A stretch of DNA of 64,000 bases, from contig NC_064037.1 in assembly GCF_932526225.1 (NCBI RefSeq), positions 12,909,703 to 12,973,702 of the forward strand, read 5' to 3'. Made by a program: the position numbers and the translations under genes. Below the pieces are notes generated by a model. That model worked only from the letters and a program-made list of their open reading frames with translations, was not told the DNA's origin and did not search any database. This DNA is from Nematostella vectensis (lineage: Eukaryota; Cnidaria; Anthozoa; Actiniaria; Edwardsiidae). The first letter of the stretch is position 1; each line of letters starts with the position of its first letter. Of this stretch, positions 1 through 19,489 are shown in pieces.

Positions 1-1218
1 TGTAACGACTTATTTAACAAAATCAACAGATTATTGAATTGTAGGAATTCTTTGTTTGAGAAAAGCTACGAACATTTATAAACTCCAAATTATTGCATTT
101 TTATAGCTACTTTAACAATATTTTATGCAATAAAAATGTCCACTATTCAAATTGGGTTGCTTGTCTTTTTTTGAAGAAATTTCTTCCAAAAGATACGTCA
201 GGGATATTAAAAACAAGGAACCAATAGAATTTTGCCAAACATGGAATATATCTAAGTTATCGGTGTACAAAGACAAACATACTTTTGTGAATTTAAAGAT
301 GATTAGAAATATATTTTTCTTAAGACATTTTCACTTCTATAAACACAACACCAAAAATCTACACACACACAAAAAAAAACATCTAGCTACCGATGGAATA
401 ATAATAATAATGATGAACATTCTCTTACCGTTTAGAATATGTGCAGTTTGTTCGTGTTTAAGGCAGTGTTGTGTAAACTGTGGTTTTTATACCTTTTTCT
501 GACACTAGATTAACGATACTCAACCCTTAGTTACTAATGGCAGAAAGTAAGAACTTCAAGTACCTTTTTTTCTCGTATCTATGATGCCCGAACGATGCTC
601 TTGCATAATTTTTGGTATGTATGTTTTTGGTATTTATGTGACGTAAGCTAGTTAGCTAGCCTCTTAGTTTTTACTTGGTGTAAAAATCTGTATTTTTCTT
701 ATCCTGCAGCTTCGGGTGCGGGCTGCCTTGGTTAAATTCTTCACTTTTTCATAATCTTCTTTTTAAATTCTAAGGCAACAGGTTACGTGTGGCAAACAGG
801 CGGAAATATTGAAATAGTTAGAATGACATGTTAGACTTGCATAAAACAGATAAAGTGATAAAAATATTTAAATATTTGGCATAATTCGAATAACTCATCT
901 ACAAAAAATGTACATAACTTGTAATAGTTAAGAAATATTGCCAAATTTGCCCTGTGTATGATGAAAAGCTTTCTTTCGCGTTATAGTCCTATATTGGCCC
1001 AGAATCCGCCTGCTTAATCGATTCTCAAGAGAAACTCTTTTAGAAGTTAATCGATTGTTAGTTAAGTTAACATTGAATGGCATAAATGGATTAAGCCTTA
1101 CACGGGTATAATTGTGATATTTTATTTGATTTATTAACTTATTATTTTAAAGGATACTTAAAAAAAAAGAAAAAGTAGTCACAGTTCTTTGATTTTACAA
1201 TTGTGAGCTGACAGGTAC
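1..1218. other. Gene-free AT-rich stretch
   Basis: No exon-like coding segment with plausible splice sites was seen on either strand. The open frames are short, AT-rich and without recognisable motifs. The stretch ends at a long hairpin repeat. Confidence 0.5.
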
Positions 1219-1250
1219 GGAGCAAAAAATTTTGCCGGGCAAAATTCCAG

Positions 1251-1560
1251 TTATAAGGTTGTGTTAGCTTAGCCTATATTTTCTTTATTTTTTTGCCTAG
1301 AGGTTCCTTGTGTAATAAAAAGCAAAATAAGCTTTGGTACTTCTCGGCAGATGATCTGTTTTTGAGATATGATAGAAAGTTGCCATAAATCATAACAAAG
1401 TAGAAATTTCGTCCAAATTGGGCAATTTCAGACAAATCAAGAGTCTTACAATTTGCAACGGATTTTCTACCAACAAGTACTAAATCGAATTTTGTTTTAT
1501 ATTACACAAGAAAATCTAGGCAAAAATCAAGCAAATGTAAGCTAACACAAACCTTGTAAT
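1251..1560. repeat. Long imperfect hairpin, MITE-like element (~310 bp)
   Basis: The ends are inverted copies: TTATAAGGTTGTGTTAGCTT at 1251-1270 and its near-complement at 1538-1560. The complementarity continues inward over roughly 110 bp per side (1251-1365 against 1446-1560), leaving a loop of about 80 bp. Weaker complementarity extends outward to about 1220 and 1586, including a TTTTGCCGGGCAAAA motif at about 1229-1245 that recurs near 61.1 kb. No coding capacity is visible. The structure fits a non-autonomous DNA transposon. A target-site duplication could not be fixed, so the true edges are uncertain. Confidence 0.7.
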
Positions 1561-1589
1561 TTGAACTTTGCCATTTTTTGCACTGTCAC

Positions 1590-3315
1590 TGTGAGCACAT
1601 TCCTGGCGTTGACAATAAACGCGCAATTCCCAGAAGAACAAAAAAATGAGTACTTGATCTATAATTTACCATCAAAAACTGGAAGTCGACTCTATTTTTG
1701 TCTTTTAATAAAAGTTGGAAATAGACAACTTTATAAATCTCTTAAAAAAGTCATGTGGAAATTGCACAGCTTTTTCTGTGACAAAGGTTTTCTAACTATT
1801 CATTTATCCATGTGCAGTAAATTACTTGAGTTCATATACACAACAGAATGTGTAATGTATTGTTTATTGTTGAGGTCAAAGTGAAAAAAAAAACGAAATA
1901 CAAGTTTTTGTATTATGTAAGATGCAAGAAACTTAACGCAGAAGTTAACTTAAATAGATTTTTTCATTACTGCTATAAACTCAAGTTTCATTCATTGATG
2001 AAAACGAATCGACACAGCACTTTTGTAGTTAATACGCTATAAATTTAAAAAAAGCAACAACATTACTCACTCTTATACAGTAGGGGGAGCGGGGTATCAA
2101 AGATATATGAGTTTTTACTTTGATAGATTTGAGTTTACTACTAAGCAACGACGAAAAGTTCTGTAGGATGTAGCCTAGATACAAATATCTTTTGTTTTTA
2201 TAAAGTTTTAAAAATGGTTCGTAATTGACTGTATGGCCATTTGTCCAAGCGTATTTTGAAACAGAAACCTTCGGCAAGTCATTTAAATGAAACGAACCTA
2301 CCAATTCACACCGTATGCAGACTTTGACAATTGAAGAACGTGTTAACATGTTGTATTTATATCGAAAATGAAGGTAAAGAAATTTTTTAATAAAGAAAAT
2401 AATAGTCTCTTCAACTTTACCACAAATACGGAGAGAAATTTTGTAATTTAGATATCTAAATAGATATCTTAAAGCATTTGATGAGATTCTAAATACATTG
2501 TTTAGGGATCCTGTTTTTTGTTGTTGGGTTAAAAAAGCTTAGACATATATTATCTTTACTTACTTTTAGCGGACGCAATTTCAACACAGGATTGAATCAA
2601 GAAGTAACTTGAAATATTTTTATCACTTTAACTGTTTTTACTTTTCAACCGCCTAGGCGGTGTAACTCTTGAATTTTCTATCAATTCTGTTGTGTTGCCT
2701 TTCCGACAGTCTGTTAACAAATAATGTTGCTTTCCCTCGGGAAAAGGGCTTGTGCTTGCACTTATAGTGCAAACACATCAAACGAAATCTTGCCAAATAT
2801 ATGATCAAATCTGTAAACACAACGATATTAAGTCAATAAATAGACTAAGTTGAAGTGCGAAGATTGGGGATGATATGTCATGTTTAAGTTAAAATTGGTT
2901 ATCGACTTGTCGGCACTATGGAATTCCCAGGGTCCTTTGAGGTGAAACATGCTGCGCATGTCTAGTGCGCAGTTCAAGCGATCGAAAAAAAAAAAAAAAA
3001 AAAACAATAAAATACGGCGGAAACTCTTAAAAAAGAGGTCTAGGCATTGCCATTCTGTAACCTCCTCCACAGGCACCCCAAATGGACAAAAAAAATAATG
3101 AAAGGCTTTTTAGGCTATCTCTGGGGGAACTGTGGAAGCGGGGGACTGGGGCCGAGACCACTCTTTTTTTTCTTTGCTTCTTTCCGGATTGAAATGCCAG
3201 CAGAGGCAGGCTCAACAATGATTTTCATTGGTTTCCCGCGCTTTCTTCCCACCCAATTATAAAAATGGAAGAAAAGCAAGAGGCAGATAATTTACGAGGT
3301 AATTCGCTCGCCCAA
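1590..3315. other. Gene-free stretch
   Basis: No convincing exon was seen. It holds a run of 20 A at 2985-3004, possibly a retroposon tail. The short open frames here overlap on both strands and carry no family motif. Confidence 0.45.
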
Positions 3316-3317
3316 TC

Positions 3318-3515
3318 TGTAGATGACTAGGTATGAATCAACACAAGGTTGAAAAAAAAGGTATGTTAAACGCCTCTGTGAAACAGAGTGGTTGCGCTGA
3401 AGTTTTGTTCCGATGAAAGGCAACTGGACTAACGCTCGAAACGTCAGCGCAACCACTCTGTTTCACAGAGGCGTTTAACAATTCAACCTTGTGTTGATCC
3501 ATACCTTGTCTACAC
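3318..3515. repeat. Foldback element with 36-bp perfect arms and hammerhead-like loop
   Basis: The inner arms 3365-3400 and 3444-3479 are perfect 36-bp inverted copies. The outer arms (about 3329-3353 and 3481-3507) are near-perfect, and an 11-nt A-rich insert sits only on the left side. The 43-nt loop holds a CCGATGA block at about 3410 and a CTCGAAACGTCA block ending at about 3446, arranged like the conserved core of a hammerhead ribozyme. The invariant U after the first C is replaced by C, and stem II does not pair well. This is probably a decayed copy of a ribozyme-bearing retroelement family, not an active ribozyme. Confidence 0.65.
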
Positions 3516-4540
3516 CACGCCTACGCAGACCATCTAGTTTTTCTACAGCTTTCTAGTTATACTGTAGATAACTAATTTTACGCCATTATCATCTGGAGGG
3601 TCATTCATCGAGTCTATGGGACCCGATGACCTTTGATCGACCATGAGATATTCTCCCTAATTCTTTAGTGCTCTAGTCTAGTCTGCCTTTTCTATGCCGT
3701 CGGCTAGCTTTATTATTAAGCGCAGAAGATTTCGCTGCGCTTTCAAACAAAATCGATCTAGTTTTGTGTAGGTACGGTATGCTAGGAACAGTTTCCAATA
3801 TATATGATGCTCATTTATGGTTTTTATTTACGCAAATGGCAGTGTATATATTTTTGTTTATGTATCATAGTTATACTATTAGTTTCCAATGACAGATAAT
3901 CTGAAATTTCAAAAACATAGAATCTTTTTTAGGCTAGAGATATTTGCTGAAATGTTCAGAAAATGTGTTTAGGATAGGGGAGGCAATAAAGGGAATTGGT
4001 GTATGGATATTGATAACCATTTGTGGGAGACTGCTTACCTGAAACGTTGGCTCATCCTGATAGTTCAATAATATCCTTCAAGCGTTACTCGATATAGTGT
4101 TACCCTTTCCCTTATTTTATAGGCATTTACAAAGTTTGACTCATATCAATGTAAAGATTTCTCCGTCATCGTAGTACCTCTTTTGGTTACCGACGGAACA
4201 CGCGCAAATTACCAAAACCGTTGCCCGAACAAAAGGTTTGGCGGAAATTGGCAATCTAAGAGCGGTGCGATCCTAAGCTTGTAGGAAGAGCTAAACGTAA
4301 TTCTTTACTTCTCATTGTATACGCTTCCTCTTGTTGACTTGGGTTTTCTTACTTCCGTGACGATAGCATGCGTGCTCTGGATGGAGTTCAAACAGGCTCA
4401 TCGTCCAATATTCCCAGGACTTCTGTGTTCTCTGTAGCACATTAAAACAGGATGTCCTTATAATAAAAAACTAACTCCATGACACACCACAAGGATTACA
4501 GGAACTGTCTTAGGTATCCCGCGATCAAGTGTGTAGCTCG
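3516..4540. other. Gene-free stretch
   Basis: No exon, RNA gene or clear repeat unit was recognised between the foldback element and the 42-bp minisatellite. Confidence 0.4.
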
Positions 4541-4543
4541 GAA

Positions 4544-5070
4544 CAGGCGCCGTAATTATTCCGCGACTGTATTTGCGGATCGGGACGGATGCCGTTATTA
4601 TCCCGTGTTCGTGTGTGTCGATGGAGACGGGCGCCGTTATTATCCCGTGTTCGTGTGTGTCGATGGAGACGGGCGCCGCTTTATCCCGTGTTCGTGTGTG
4701 TTGATGGAGACGAGCGCCGTTTTATCCCGAGTTCGTGTGTGTTGATGGAGACGGGCGCCGTTATTATCCCATGTTCGTGTGTGTTGAGGGAGACGGGCGC
4801 CGTTATTATCCCGAGTTCGTGTGTGTCGATGGAGACGGGCGCCGTTTTATCCCGTGTTCGTGTGTGTCGATGGAGACGGGCGCCGTTATTATCCCGTGTT
4901 CGTGTGTGTCGATGGAGACGGGCGCCGTTATTATCCGGCTAGCGTATATGTCGAATGGGACGGACGCCATAATCACCCGGAAACCGTGTGTATGTGGATC
5001 GGGACGGGCGCCGTAATTATCCCGCAACTGTATGTGTGGATCTGGACGGGCGCCAAAATTACCCGGAAAA
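4544..5070. repeat. Minisatellite, 39/42-bp unit, ~12 copies
   Basis: The unit contains GTGTGTCGATGGAGACGGGC followed by GCCGTTATTATCCCG. About eight central copies are nearly identical and several diverged copies flank them. Units are 42 bp or, where a TAT triplet is missing, 39 bp. Both lengths are multiples of three, so several frames on both strands stay open. The open frames shift between one another and have no splice or start context, so they are taken as by-products of the repeat. Confidence 0.9.
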
Positions 5071-5534
5071 CGTGTGCCTAAATTATGTGGATTACTTTCC
5101 TGGCTTTTTTTGAATCTCGAACTCAACTAAAAAAGAAGACTGTGACCGGAAGCCATCACTTTCGATCCGTCCCCCCACCCCCAATCATCCGGATATTCGA
5201 GCGTGGGAAGGGACGGTCCCGTATATCAAAGGGTGTGCGTGTGAATCGCGATGGTTGCATTCCGTGATTGCCTTAGCAATGTAAACACGACTGTATTTAG
5301 ATCCATAACAATTGTTTTTAATATGACAATCACATTACCAAAGCCCACTTACTTCACGAGGGTACGGAAGCGTCACTGCGGGCTATCTAACTGTGACAAA
5401 GATTACTTTTTACATATATACATTTATAGGATGTCAGGCAATATTAGCATGAATATATGAAATCATCACAGATGTTTCATCCGAATAGAAGAGGCAACCG
5501 TATGCATCCTTTTTAAAAATACCTAGTAAAATAG

Positions 5535-5645
5535 GCAGGGCCTTAGCAGGTTATGGGGTGGGGCACATGTAGCCCACAAAATAGTGGCCGTGCCCCCAAA
5601 TATTTTCTTAATGTTTCTGTATTGTGCCCCCCCCCGGCTTCCAAT
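5535..5645. repeat. Copy of a dispersed short repeat (partial)
   Basis: It starts with GCAGGGCCTTAGCAGG and contains GTGCCCCCAAATATTTTCTT and a TGCCCCCCC run. The same ordered blocks occur at 59,683-59,860. The right-hand inverted terminus seen in that copy is missing here, so this copy looks truncated. Confidence 0.6.
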
Positions 5646-5883
5646 ACCTAATATCTAGGCAAAGTTCGATGAGATTAATTCCATCAGCGCCAAGTCGAGT
5701 CTTAGAAAGTTCTAGAAAGTTCTTTCAACAGAAGATGAGCTCAGTGCTGAGAGAGAAATGTCTTGTCTTTTCAAAAACGTAAATAATTTGCATGAAAATT
5801 TCCATCGATGACTTGATCCTTGCAGTATCTAGTGGGTGGACATTTTAACGCTTGGAATCAGCGACAAGGGAGGGATTATGGAA

Positions 5884-6212
5884 GATGCCCTGTTTACACG
5901 CAGGGGTACAGTCAATGTTGGACGATGATTTTTTACACGTAAAGTTACAGGAAGTCTTAGACGAAACACCATTTACCCGCAGGGGTACAAGGTATGTTGG
6001 ACGATGCTCTTTTTACATGCAAAGGTACAGGAAGTTTTAGACGAATCTCCTTATACACGCAGGGGTACTGGCAATGTTGGACATTGATCTATTTTACACG
6101 CAGGGGCTCAGGAAATGTTGGACGATGCCCTATTTACACGCAGGGGTATAGGCAATGTTGGACGGTGATCTATTTACATGCAAGAGTTCAGGAAATGTTG
6201 GACGATAACTGG
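5884..6212. repeat. Tandem array, ~40-bp unit, 8 copies
   Basis: Eight diverged copies of a unit built on TTTACACGCAGGGGTACAGG followed by AATGTTGGACGATG. Copies differ by substitutions and by one or two bases in length. The long plus-strand open frames across it follow the repeat and carry no recognised domain. Confidence 0.85.
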
Positions 6213-6816
6213 TCTGATCCGTACGTGTCATTAAGATACAGCACCAGCTACATTCATAATCCTTGTCTTTCTTTTAAACCATCTCACAATAGTGAGAATA
6301 ATGACATCGAACAATTCGCAGAGGGTCAGAACGCTGCAGCCGAGAAACAAACCCATGTTGCCGCCAAAGTCACCTAAAATATATAGTATAGAGGTATTAT
6401 CAAAAAGTTACCATTTACATTGGATAGAGCGGGCCTATCTGGCTACAATAGTGGTTTGGAAACGGACACCAAAAAAATAAACAGAACAAAAATAAATATA
6501 AAAAAGGGTGCTTGTTCGTTAGAAACTTTCTCAGTCATTACTGCATTTCCATTTGCTGAGCGAAATTTAGCAAAACTAAGTAAATTTGAGAAAAAAATAT
6601 AAAAAATTACGAATCTTAAGTTCATAAAACCTTTTTTTCTTTTTAAATATTCAAACTTGAGAGGAACTTTATATTTTACAGTGTTTCTAATTCCGCACCT
6701 CACTTTAAGGCAGCACCAAAATGGTTTGAACAAAGTGCCTCGATTACGAGAGTGTCCGTCTGCGTGAGAGGATAAGATGGATAAAGATTTGGGAATGAGG
6801 AGGAGCCTGCATATGG
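6213..6816. other. Gene-free stretch downstream of the first channel gene
   Basis: AT-rich sequence 3' of the minus-strand channel gene; part may be its 3' UTR. No AATAAA signal on the minus strand could be assigned with confidence. Confidence 0.35.
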
Positions 6817-12709
<5,893 letters not shown>

Positions 12710-15700
12710 CGCGGGCTAAGAATATGTCTGGGAAATTTGATTCAATATAAAATACAATAAAAAAAATATGTACACAAACGGAGATGTATACATATATAAA
12801 CCAAACAAAATCCTCCTAAGGAAAAATTGAAGTAAGACACCAGAACATTGAAACATTTTGTTACCATAAAAAATTTTTGAAATATTGAACATTTTGTTTC
12901 CATAATAAATTACGTTGACCAAAACCATTGAATTTATATTTATGTTGATATTAATAGGGTGTGAGGCTAATTAAAAAAATATTGGCATCATTCAAATTGA
13001 ACCTTAAAATATTAAGAGCTGATAAATATTAGTATCTACGTAGAATAAAAATATACTCATTAAAAATACATAATCGCTGCATGGAAAAAAAGTTCTTCAA
13101 ACATGTTATGTTTTTTTTAATTTTACATTTGAAATATAGATAGGTAAGGGCCTATTTAGGCGGAGATGACTCATGCGCCATCCGAATTCTTACACTAAAA
13201 ATAAAAATTATTAGGCAAGCAATATAATTTTACTTTTGATTAAAGAACCATATCACCTGTAAATTTGTACCTTTATGTTTTAAAACCAACGGTGGAAATT
13301 ATTAAAGCTTTCCAAGATTTGCAGTAAGCATCATAGTACTTCGCCCAAGAAATTCAAAATTCTTGCATAATATATATTTTTATGTTTGTCAGAATTTTTG
13401 TTACTTGTGGGGTACAAATATTTGCTCGTGAAATAAACAATTTGATTTTTTAGAAATTGTAAACAATGACTTAGCAGATCTTTATTCTATTCTAATATCT
13501 TATTACCATGTCGAAAATATTATTCACTCATTTCTTACGACATTTTTTTTAAATACTTCGACGAGAAATACTACATACAAGGGGAACTGAAAAAAGGCAG
13601 GTGTAACATGGCTACGATGAATATAAGCAGTTCTATATGTCGAGCCATCATGGTGCATGTTTTGTAAACCATTGAAAAGTTTCAAACTTCATTGGTGAGC
13701 TCAAACTAGCAAGGATACTAAGTAAGGCTTCTAAAACGTCTTTTAAGCCCCAAAAAACGCCGCTGTATAGCCAAATAATATGTTTTATCTAGCAAATTAA
13801 TCGTCCTTACTTAAAAATATTATTTTTAAATATTATGGATTTTCAATATATATTTTGTACTGCATTTTACTTACTAAACGCAGCGCCACGAGTCGTGTGC
13901 TATTCCCAGATTCTTGTATGATTTGAATAATGAACTCCGTACATATACACCCTATTATTTTACAATTCCAAGGTTATTTGTTAGGTAGAAAATGAGAGTT
14001 GGGGGAGGTAGTTAAAGGTTAAACAAACGAAAAAACACATTTGGAGTCAATCAATCTACACCCCTTTCCTACAAAGATTTCAAACAATATAAATTCAAAT
14101 TTGACAGTTTACAAGGAGAAACTCTGCGACTTATAATCTAAAGCAAAAAGGCATGGAATAAGGGATACATCTTAATGCGAACCTTGCTAACGCCCCCAAA
14201 AAAGGAGGGGCAATCGGAGATAGAGAGGGAAAAACTTCGCTTTTATCCCCTTTTTCCTCACTGTAAGAACTCCCCCTGAACATAGCAGTAATTAAAGGAC
14301 TACCAGCAATTCTATTCTCATTGACACTTCATTCGCCATAAAAGGCTAATTTTATAACGTTTGTCCTTTTGGCGATTCTGATTGGCACACAAAGGACAGC
14401 AGCTGGTATAAGACACAGGCAAGGCAAGATTGATCTCTGCTGACGGCGAAACTAGATTGAATTTATCAGAAAATACTGTATACTCATTAATCTTTAATAC
14501 AAAACTCATGCAGCTTCAATTTCCATTGCAAATCTTCGAAATATTTTTGTATTAAAATCGTTACCCACGTCCATAAAGATCAATGATTTTAATCTAAATA
14601 AAATTTTGAATTATGATCACAGGACATGAAATTAAATACTAGAACGTTTAATCAAATAGCCTAATTTCCGTCAAAGTCGGACAAGCTTCCTTTTCAAATC
14701 CATCTCTAGTTTGAAGAAAAAACGTCATCCATCAAATTTGTCGGCTAGTTATTAAATCAAGAATTTCACTTTGCAATTGATTTAACTTATTAAACATTCT
14801 GTATTTGCATTTGTTTTTATGAGCTAGATACGGGATTAGATGTGAATTTAGGGAACTAGCTAAAACTAGATAAAAGATCAGAATGATGACTAAGAGGGTT
14901 TTGTTCTAGCGCACGTCTGGCAGCAGTCCTCGAGGCATACTATGAGAGTAGTAAGTAACTCAGACTGCTCTTCTGAAAATCTCCGTCTGTACACACAGAC
15001 TAAACATAGGCAAATAACACGACAGAAATCCCCATTTCGTGTCAACTGAAGGGGTGAGTTTACTTCATAATTAAGTGAGAGATCTAGTGCTTAAAGATGT
15101 GACTCGGTGATCACAAATAATTGAGCAGGGCCGAGGAAACCTCATCACAAAAACAATAGCACAGCATCACAAGGTATTTCCTATATCAGTGTAGACGCTC
15201 TAGCATGCAGGGGAGTTTATTAGGTCTATGTGACCATATTGAATGTTCTACGCTGCAACTGGACCGAGCTACATGCGAGGTAATAATAAGATGGTAAATT
15301 TTCTAAATTAAATAAGACCAAGAATGCTTGAGGGTGGTGTTCACACACGGTACCTACCATTGAAATATCTGCAAAAATGAAAAATACTGTGCGCACTGTT
15401 CTTTATTTTTTCTCCGATACCATTTGTTGGTATACTAGAGTTGGGAAGGAATACAAGGAGAAATGCATTGTTTACTGTTGGTGATGTTGCAAAATATTGG
15501 GTTTAAGCTCCAATCAGAAACCTCAAAAATTAAAGAAAAAAGAATAAACCAGTTCGAGTGTTTTTCATGCAAAAACAGCGATGATAAGGACGAGGAACAT
15601 TCGATGAAAAAAAAAAACAAAAAAAACAAGCGGAACTGTTAATGAGGACTCAAGGACTCAAGTCCTTTGTGATCGTATTTTTCCATAAAGTACATAATAG

Positions 15701-18700
15701 AAAGCATCCGAACAGTAATTTTTAGCGTTGAGCATCCATTCCAGACAATGGGTCCCTAAAGACGACGAGTCAGAGGAACTTATGTAGGCAAATACCCTAA
15801 AAATTTATTTAAAAAAAATTATATCTTAAAATTTCTTCGCTTGATTGTCCGATTGCCGCATAATATCATCGGTATTATATTAGCAAGATCAAACCAAGTT
15901 TATGATAATTTTTTTAAGTATTTGTTTTTAAATAGCGAACTGTTATTGTGAAAGTCACTTTTATGGTAGAAATAGCAAGACTCCTTTTTTATGTCCACGA
16001 TGGCTAATTTCGATCTTTTCGAACTATATAATTAATTGAAAACCTCTTTTTAAACCTCTTTAAAAAAGGTAATATTAACAGGCGAATTAGGCCTGCTATA
16101 TCGTTTGTAATAAAGGGCCGTAGCAGAGGAAGGGGCACGCACCTCTCAATAATCCGAAAGATAGAGAAAGCCGATAGAGAAGAATATGTGTTTCCGATAG
16201 AGACCTTTTTTATATTCGCTGTCAATTGCATTAAATTATCATTTACACGGAAAGAGTGTGTTCAGCCTACAGGCTTCGGGTTGAAAATAGGAACTTTTGA
16301 TTCAACGGCAGAACTATAAATTTCGAAAACGTGTGAGTATTAGCGAAATAGTCACACTTCCCGGCCTGGGTTGGATGAGAAAAGTTTTTGAAAGTTCAGC
16401 AACATCCTTATTTTACTTTAATGCTAATTATCAGATATTGTAGAGGCAAACTAGAGGTCGTCTTTTTAACTCGTGAATGCTTGCAAAGCATTTACGAGTT
16501 TTTGACACTTCTGTGTCACTCATCATCTGTAAATTTTTGTGGTCTTTCTGTGCTTTCGCAACAGAGCAATTTTTAGATCTTCCTGTAAACTTCCGATGAC
16601 CAACTTCCGGTTAAAGCTTGGTACTATGAAAGAGCCTTGTCATCGACCTGTGACCGCTACGTCCATTACGTCTTATAGCCGTAAAAAATATATTAGCTAG
16701 TTTTTACAGAAGTTTTCGATGTGGGTTGAGCGTGCGCATGCGCCTTCGTCACTGATGTCACTCGATCTTCTACGGTTCAGTCCAATTCAAGTTGTTAGTT
16801 TACAAAACAAGTATAAAATGCGAGAAAAGCTTTTAATTCTCCCTTTTCTAGTACTTGAAGATTCGCGTCCCTGGGTTTTTTTCATCCAAACAAAATTCTT
16901 GCTTAAATATAGATTCTTAAATTATATAAAACAGCAAAATATGATACTCAAAACAGTAGATTATTTTCGAAAACTTTTGGATAATTTCTTATGGCGAAAA
17001 CAACAAAGCAATTTTTATTGAATTTTGAAATTAAGGTAGCTTATTTGAGTTTAATTCCTTAGTCCAAACCTATATATCATATATACATTAATTGTGTACA
17101 TTATATTCTCTTTGTTTACAAACAGGTGCTGCCATAGTAAATCACAAACGTTGTAACCTACACTTATTATAGCTTTTGTCATTAAAAGCACATTTTTATC
17201 TTAATGAAGAAACCCTACTCGTTCCAAGGGGTGCAACTTAGCCATCAAGCCATTACAGGGACTTAAACTTGATCTATTTCGTTATTTAAAACTCTTAAGG
17301 TTCGAATTTAAGCATAAAACATACAGAAAAAGTAAGTTCTCCAGTAGGAGCACAGGTCTAAATAGACAGCTAATCAAGTCCATAACAGGGAACTTGAAGG
17401 TTATACAATTACTTGGCAGATGTATTGCGCGCCGAAAAAGATGTACGTTGTTGCTTAGTTTCAAGATGACAACTGAAAGAAATGTCCTAGTGTGACAAGC
17501 CACCAAAAATTTGCAACTTAATTGCTGTTTTTCTTTTATTGGAAAAAGGTAAGCATCAATAAAAGACTGAAAAAAATACTGAAATAGAAGCGAAAGAGTA
17601 AAAAAAAAATTCTATGGACAACATCCGGAATCGTAGGTTTTATCTTGAGGGGTTTCACTACAACAATGGTTTTATGTTCACCCTTCTGTAAATACTCAAT
17701 TACATTTGGCGAGACCGCCACAGATGCTCACAATACAACAAGGATATATCCGCTTCTTGCAAGCAATTAAGACAGATATAGGAGATACGAAGCCGTCGCT
17801 TTCTCACACTTAAGATAAGGCAAGTGATTTATTTTAGATCTTCTCTCAAGCAGGACAGAACTACACGCCAAAACTGTGTATACGCGAGTCTATGTAAGTT
17901 AAGAGAAACTTTTCATAGTCGGCTTCGATTTATACCAATCTCCTGTTGGTAGGGTATTTTAGTGAGAAAGAACGCCTGGGTTGCATGGTGAGGGTGGTAG
18001 CACTAGGTTTCTAAACGAATTTGGAAATCGCTGTTTGTTGATTCGGCACTTGCTGGGATGCCGAGTGAGACTGCTTTTTACAATTATATGACCAACGTAA
18101 AAATGCTAATCGAACGAAAACTGTATGTATGTAGTACTCACACTAGCAGGGAAATGGTCATCCGTACACTCGTCAACAGCCTCGAGTAAGTTCTTTTACT
18201 TTCTTTTTTTTTTTCTTTCTACTTGTAGACTTGAAATATGTTTGATGATGGAATTGCGGCGGCCACAAAATGCTTTTTGTTTTAAATGCTGTTCTGTACT
18301 AAGGCTGCAATCAAAGGGATTTAAAGATAAAAAACATAATCTAGACTATTGTTCTTTTCTGTACCATTTTATAACTAAAGAAAGTAAAAAAGACCATCTT
18401 AAAAATATAATGACTCAGAGCCAACACAATGGCGTTCGGGAAATCACACGTACATGTATTAACAGAGGAAAAATCTTAAATAAATAATAAGCAACATTCG
18501 CATATTTAAAACAAAGCTAAGGGTATAGTTGAGCACAGACTTGTACAAAAAAGAAGTCGCTTTTATCAACATTTTAGGGAAAAAGCCAATACATGGCAAA
18601 GATAATTTAATATCTGTACATTTATATAACCCATCTAGAATGCTGTCAGTTTCAGATAGCGTAGGTGCATTGAAGGGAGGTAATGGGTAGTGCATTCATG

Positions 18701-19480
18701 ACATAATAATAGTGCGTTTATTTACATTTAACAAATATTTTTTTTTTCCTTGAAGTCGTTAGATAACCCAATAAGAGCGTGACAGCATGACATAATTTCG
18801 AGACTAAAGCGAGATATTCCCCGTAGAGAATGATTTTAAGGACTCCATGCCATAAGGAGCAGCCATGCCTTCAGAAGGTTTCATGACCAGTGTTGGTTTC
18901 ATTTTATATAGATGCGCAGTTTTACTTATTCAAGCTGAAAGATATTTAATATTAATCATTTATTTTCAGAATAAACGTAAAGGTATGTTTACCTTATTTT
19001 AATTTCCTTTTTTTAATTGTTCTTGATATGATTATATTAAATATAATAACCTCGGATAAAAACAAATGTTACAGTAGCACGCTACCTTATACGCTAGAAG
19101 AAGCTCGACTAAAAATGACTGTTTATATTCCATTATTTTTTAAATTTGTCAGTCAAATTCTAGAAGCGCAAACACGCTGCGCCCTCCCGCCCTCTCTTCC
19201 CGTCCCTTGGCGGCCAAAAAGTGGGCCAGTTCTTATTAAAGGGTCGCACCTCAAACTGCACCCCCAACCCCACTCCCCAGCAAATCCAGACTTTGGCCAG
19301 TGTTTGTGAATGATTTGATAAAGATTTACCTGACAAATAAAACGAGAAAGATATCGAAGCGTTGAAACATAAAAAAAAAAAAAAAAAAAAAACAGAAAAT
19401 AAAAATGGCATTTTCAAATACACGTTTCAAATACACCATTCAATTTGGTTTCGCCTTTTCTTCGACAGCATTCACAGAGA
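12710..19480. other. Large gene-free interval between the two channel genes
   Basis: The two DEG/ENaC genes are divergently oriented around this 6.8 kb, so both promoters probably lie inside it. No exon with good splice context was recognised. A hairpin (AACTCGTGAATGCTT, 3-nt loop, complementary arm with one mismatch) lies at 16468-16500, followed by smaller stems to about 16560. An A-run precedes the second channel at about 19371-19392. Otherwise the interval is AT-rich unique sequence. Confidence 0.45.
16468..16500. repeat. 15-bp hairpin
   Basis: Arms 16468-16482 and 16486-16500 are inverted complements with one mismatch and a GCA loop. Shorter stems (GACAC/GTGTC) follow. It may be the end of a foldback element. 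Confidence 0.6.
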
Positions 19481-19489
19481 CAAAGCGAG

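Noticed and set aside
5884-6377. 127-codon plus-strand frame over the 40-bp array
   Set aside because: The unit is not a multiple of three and the protein shows no domain; the frame is explained by the repeat.
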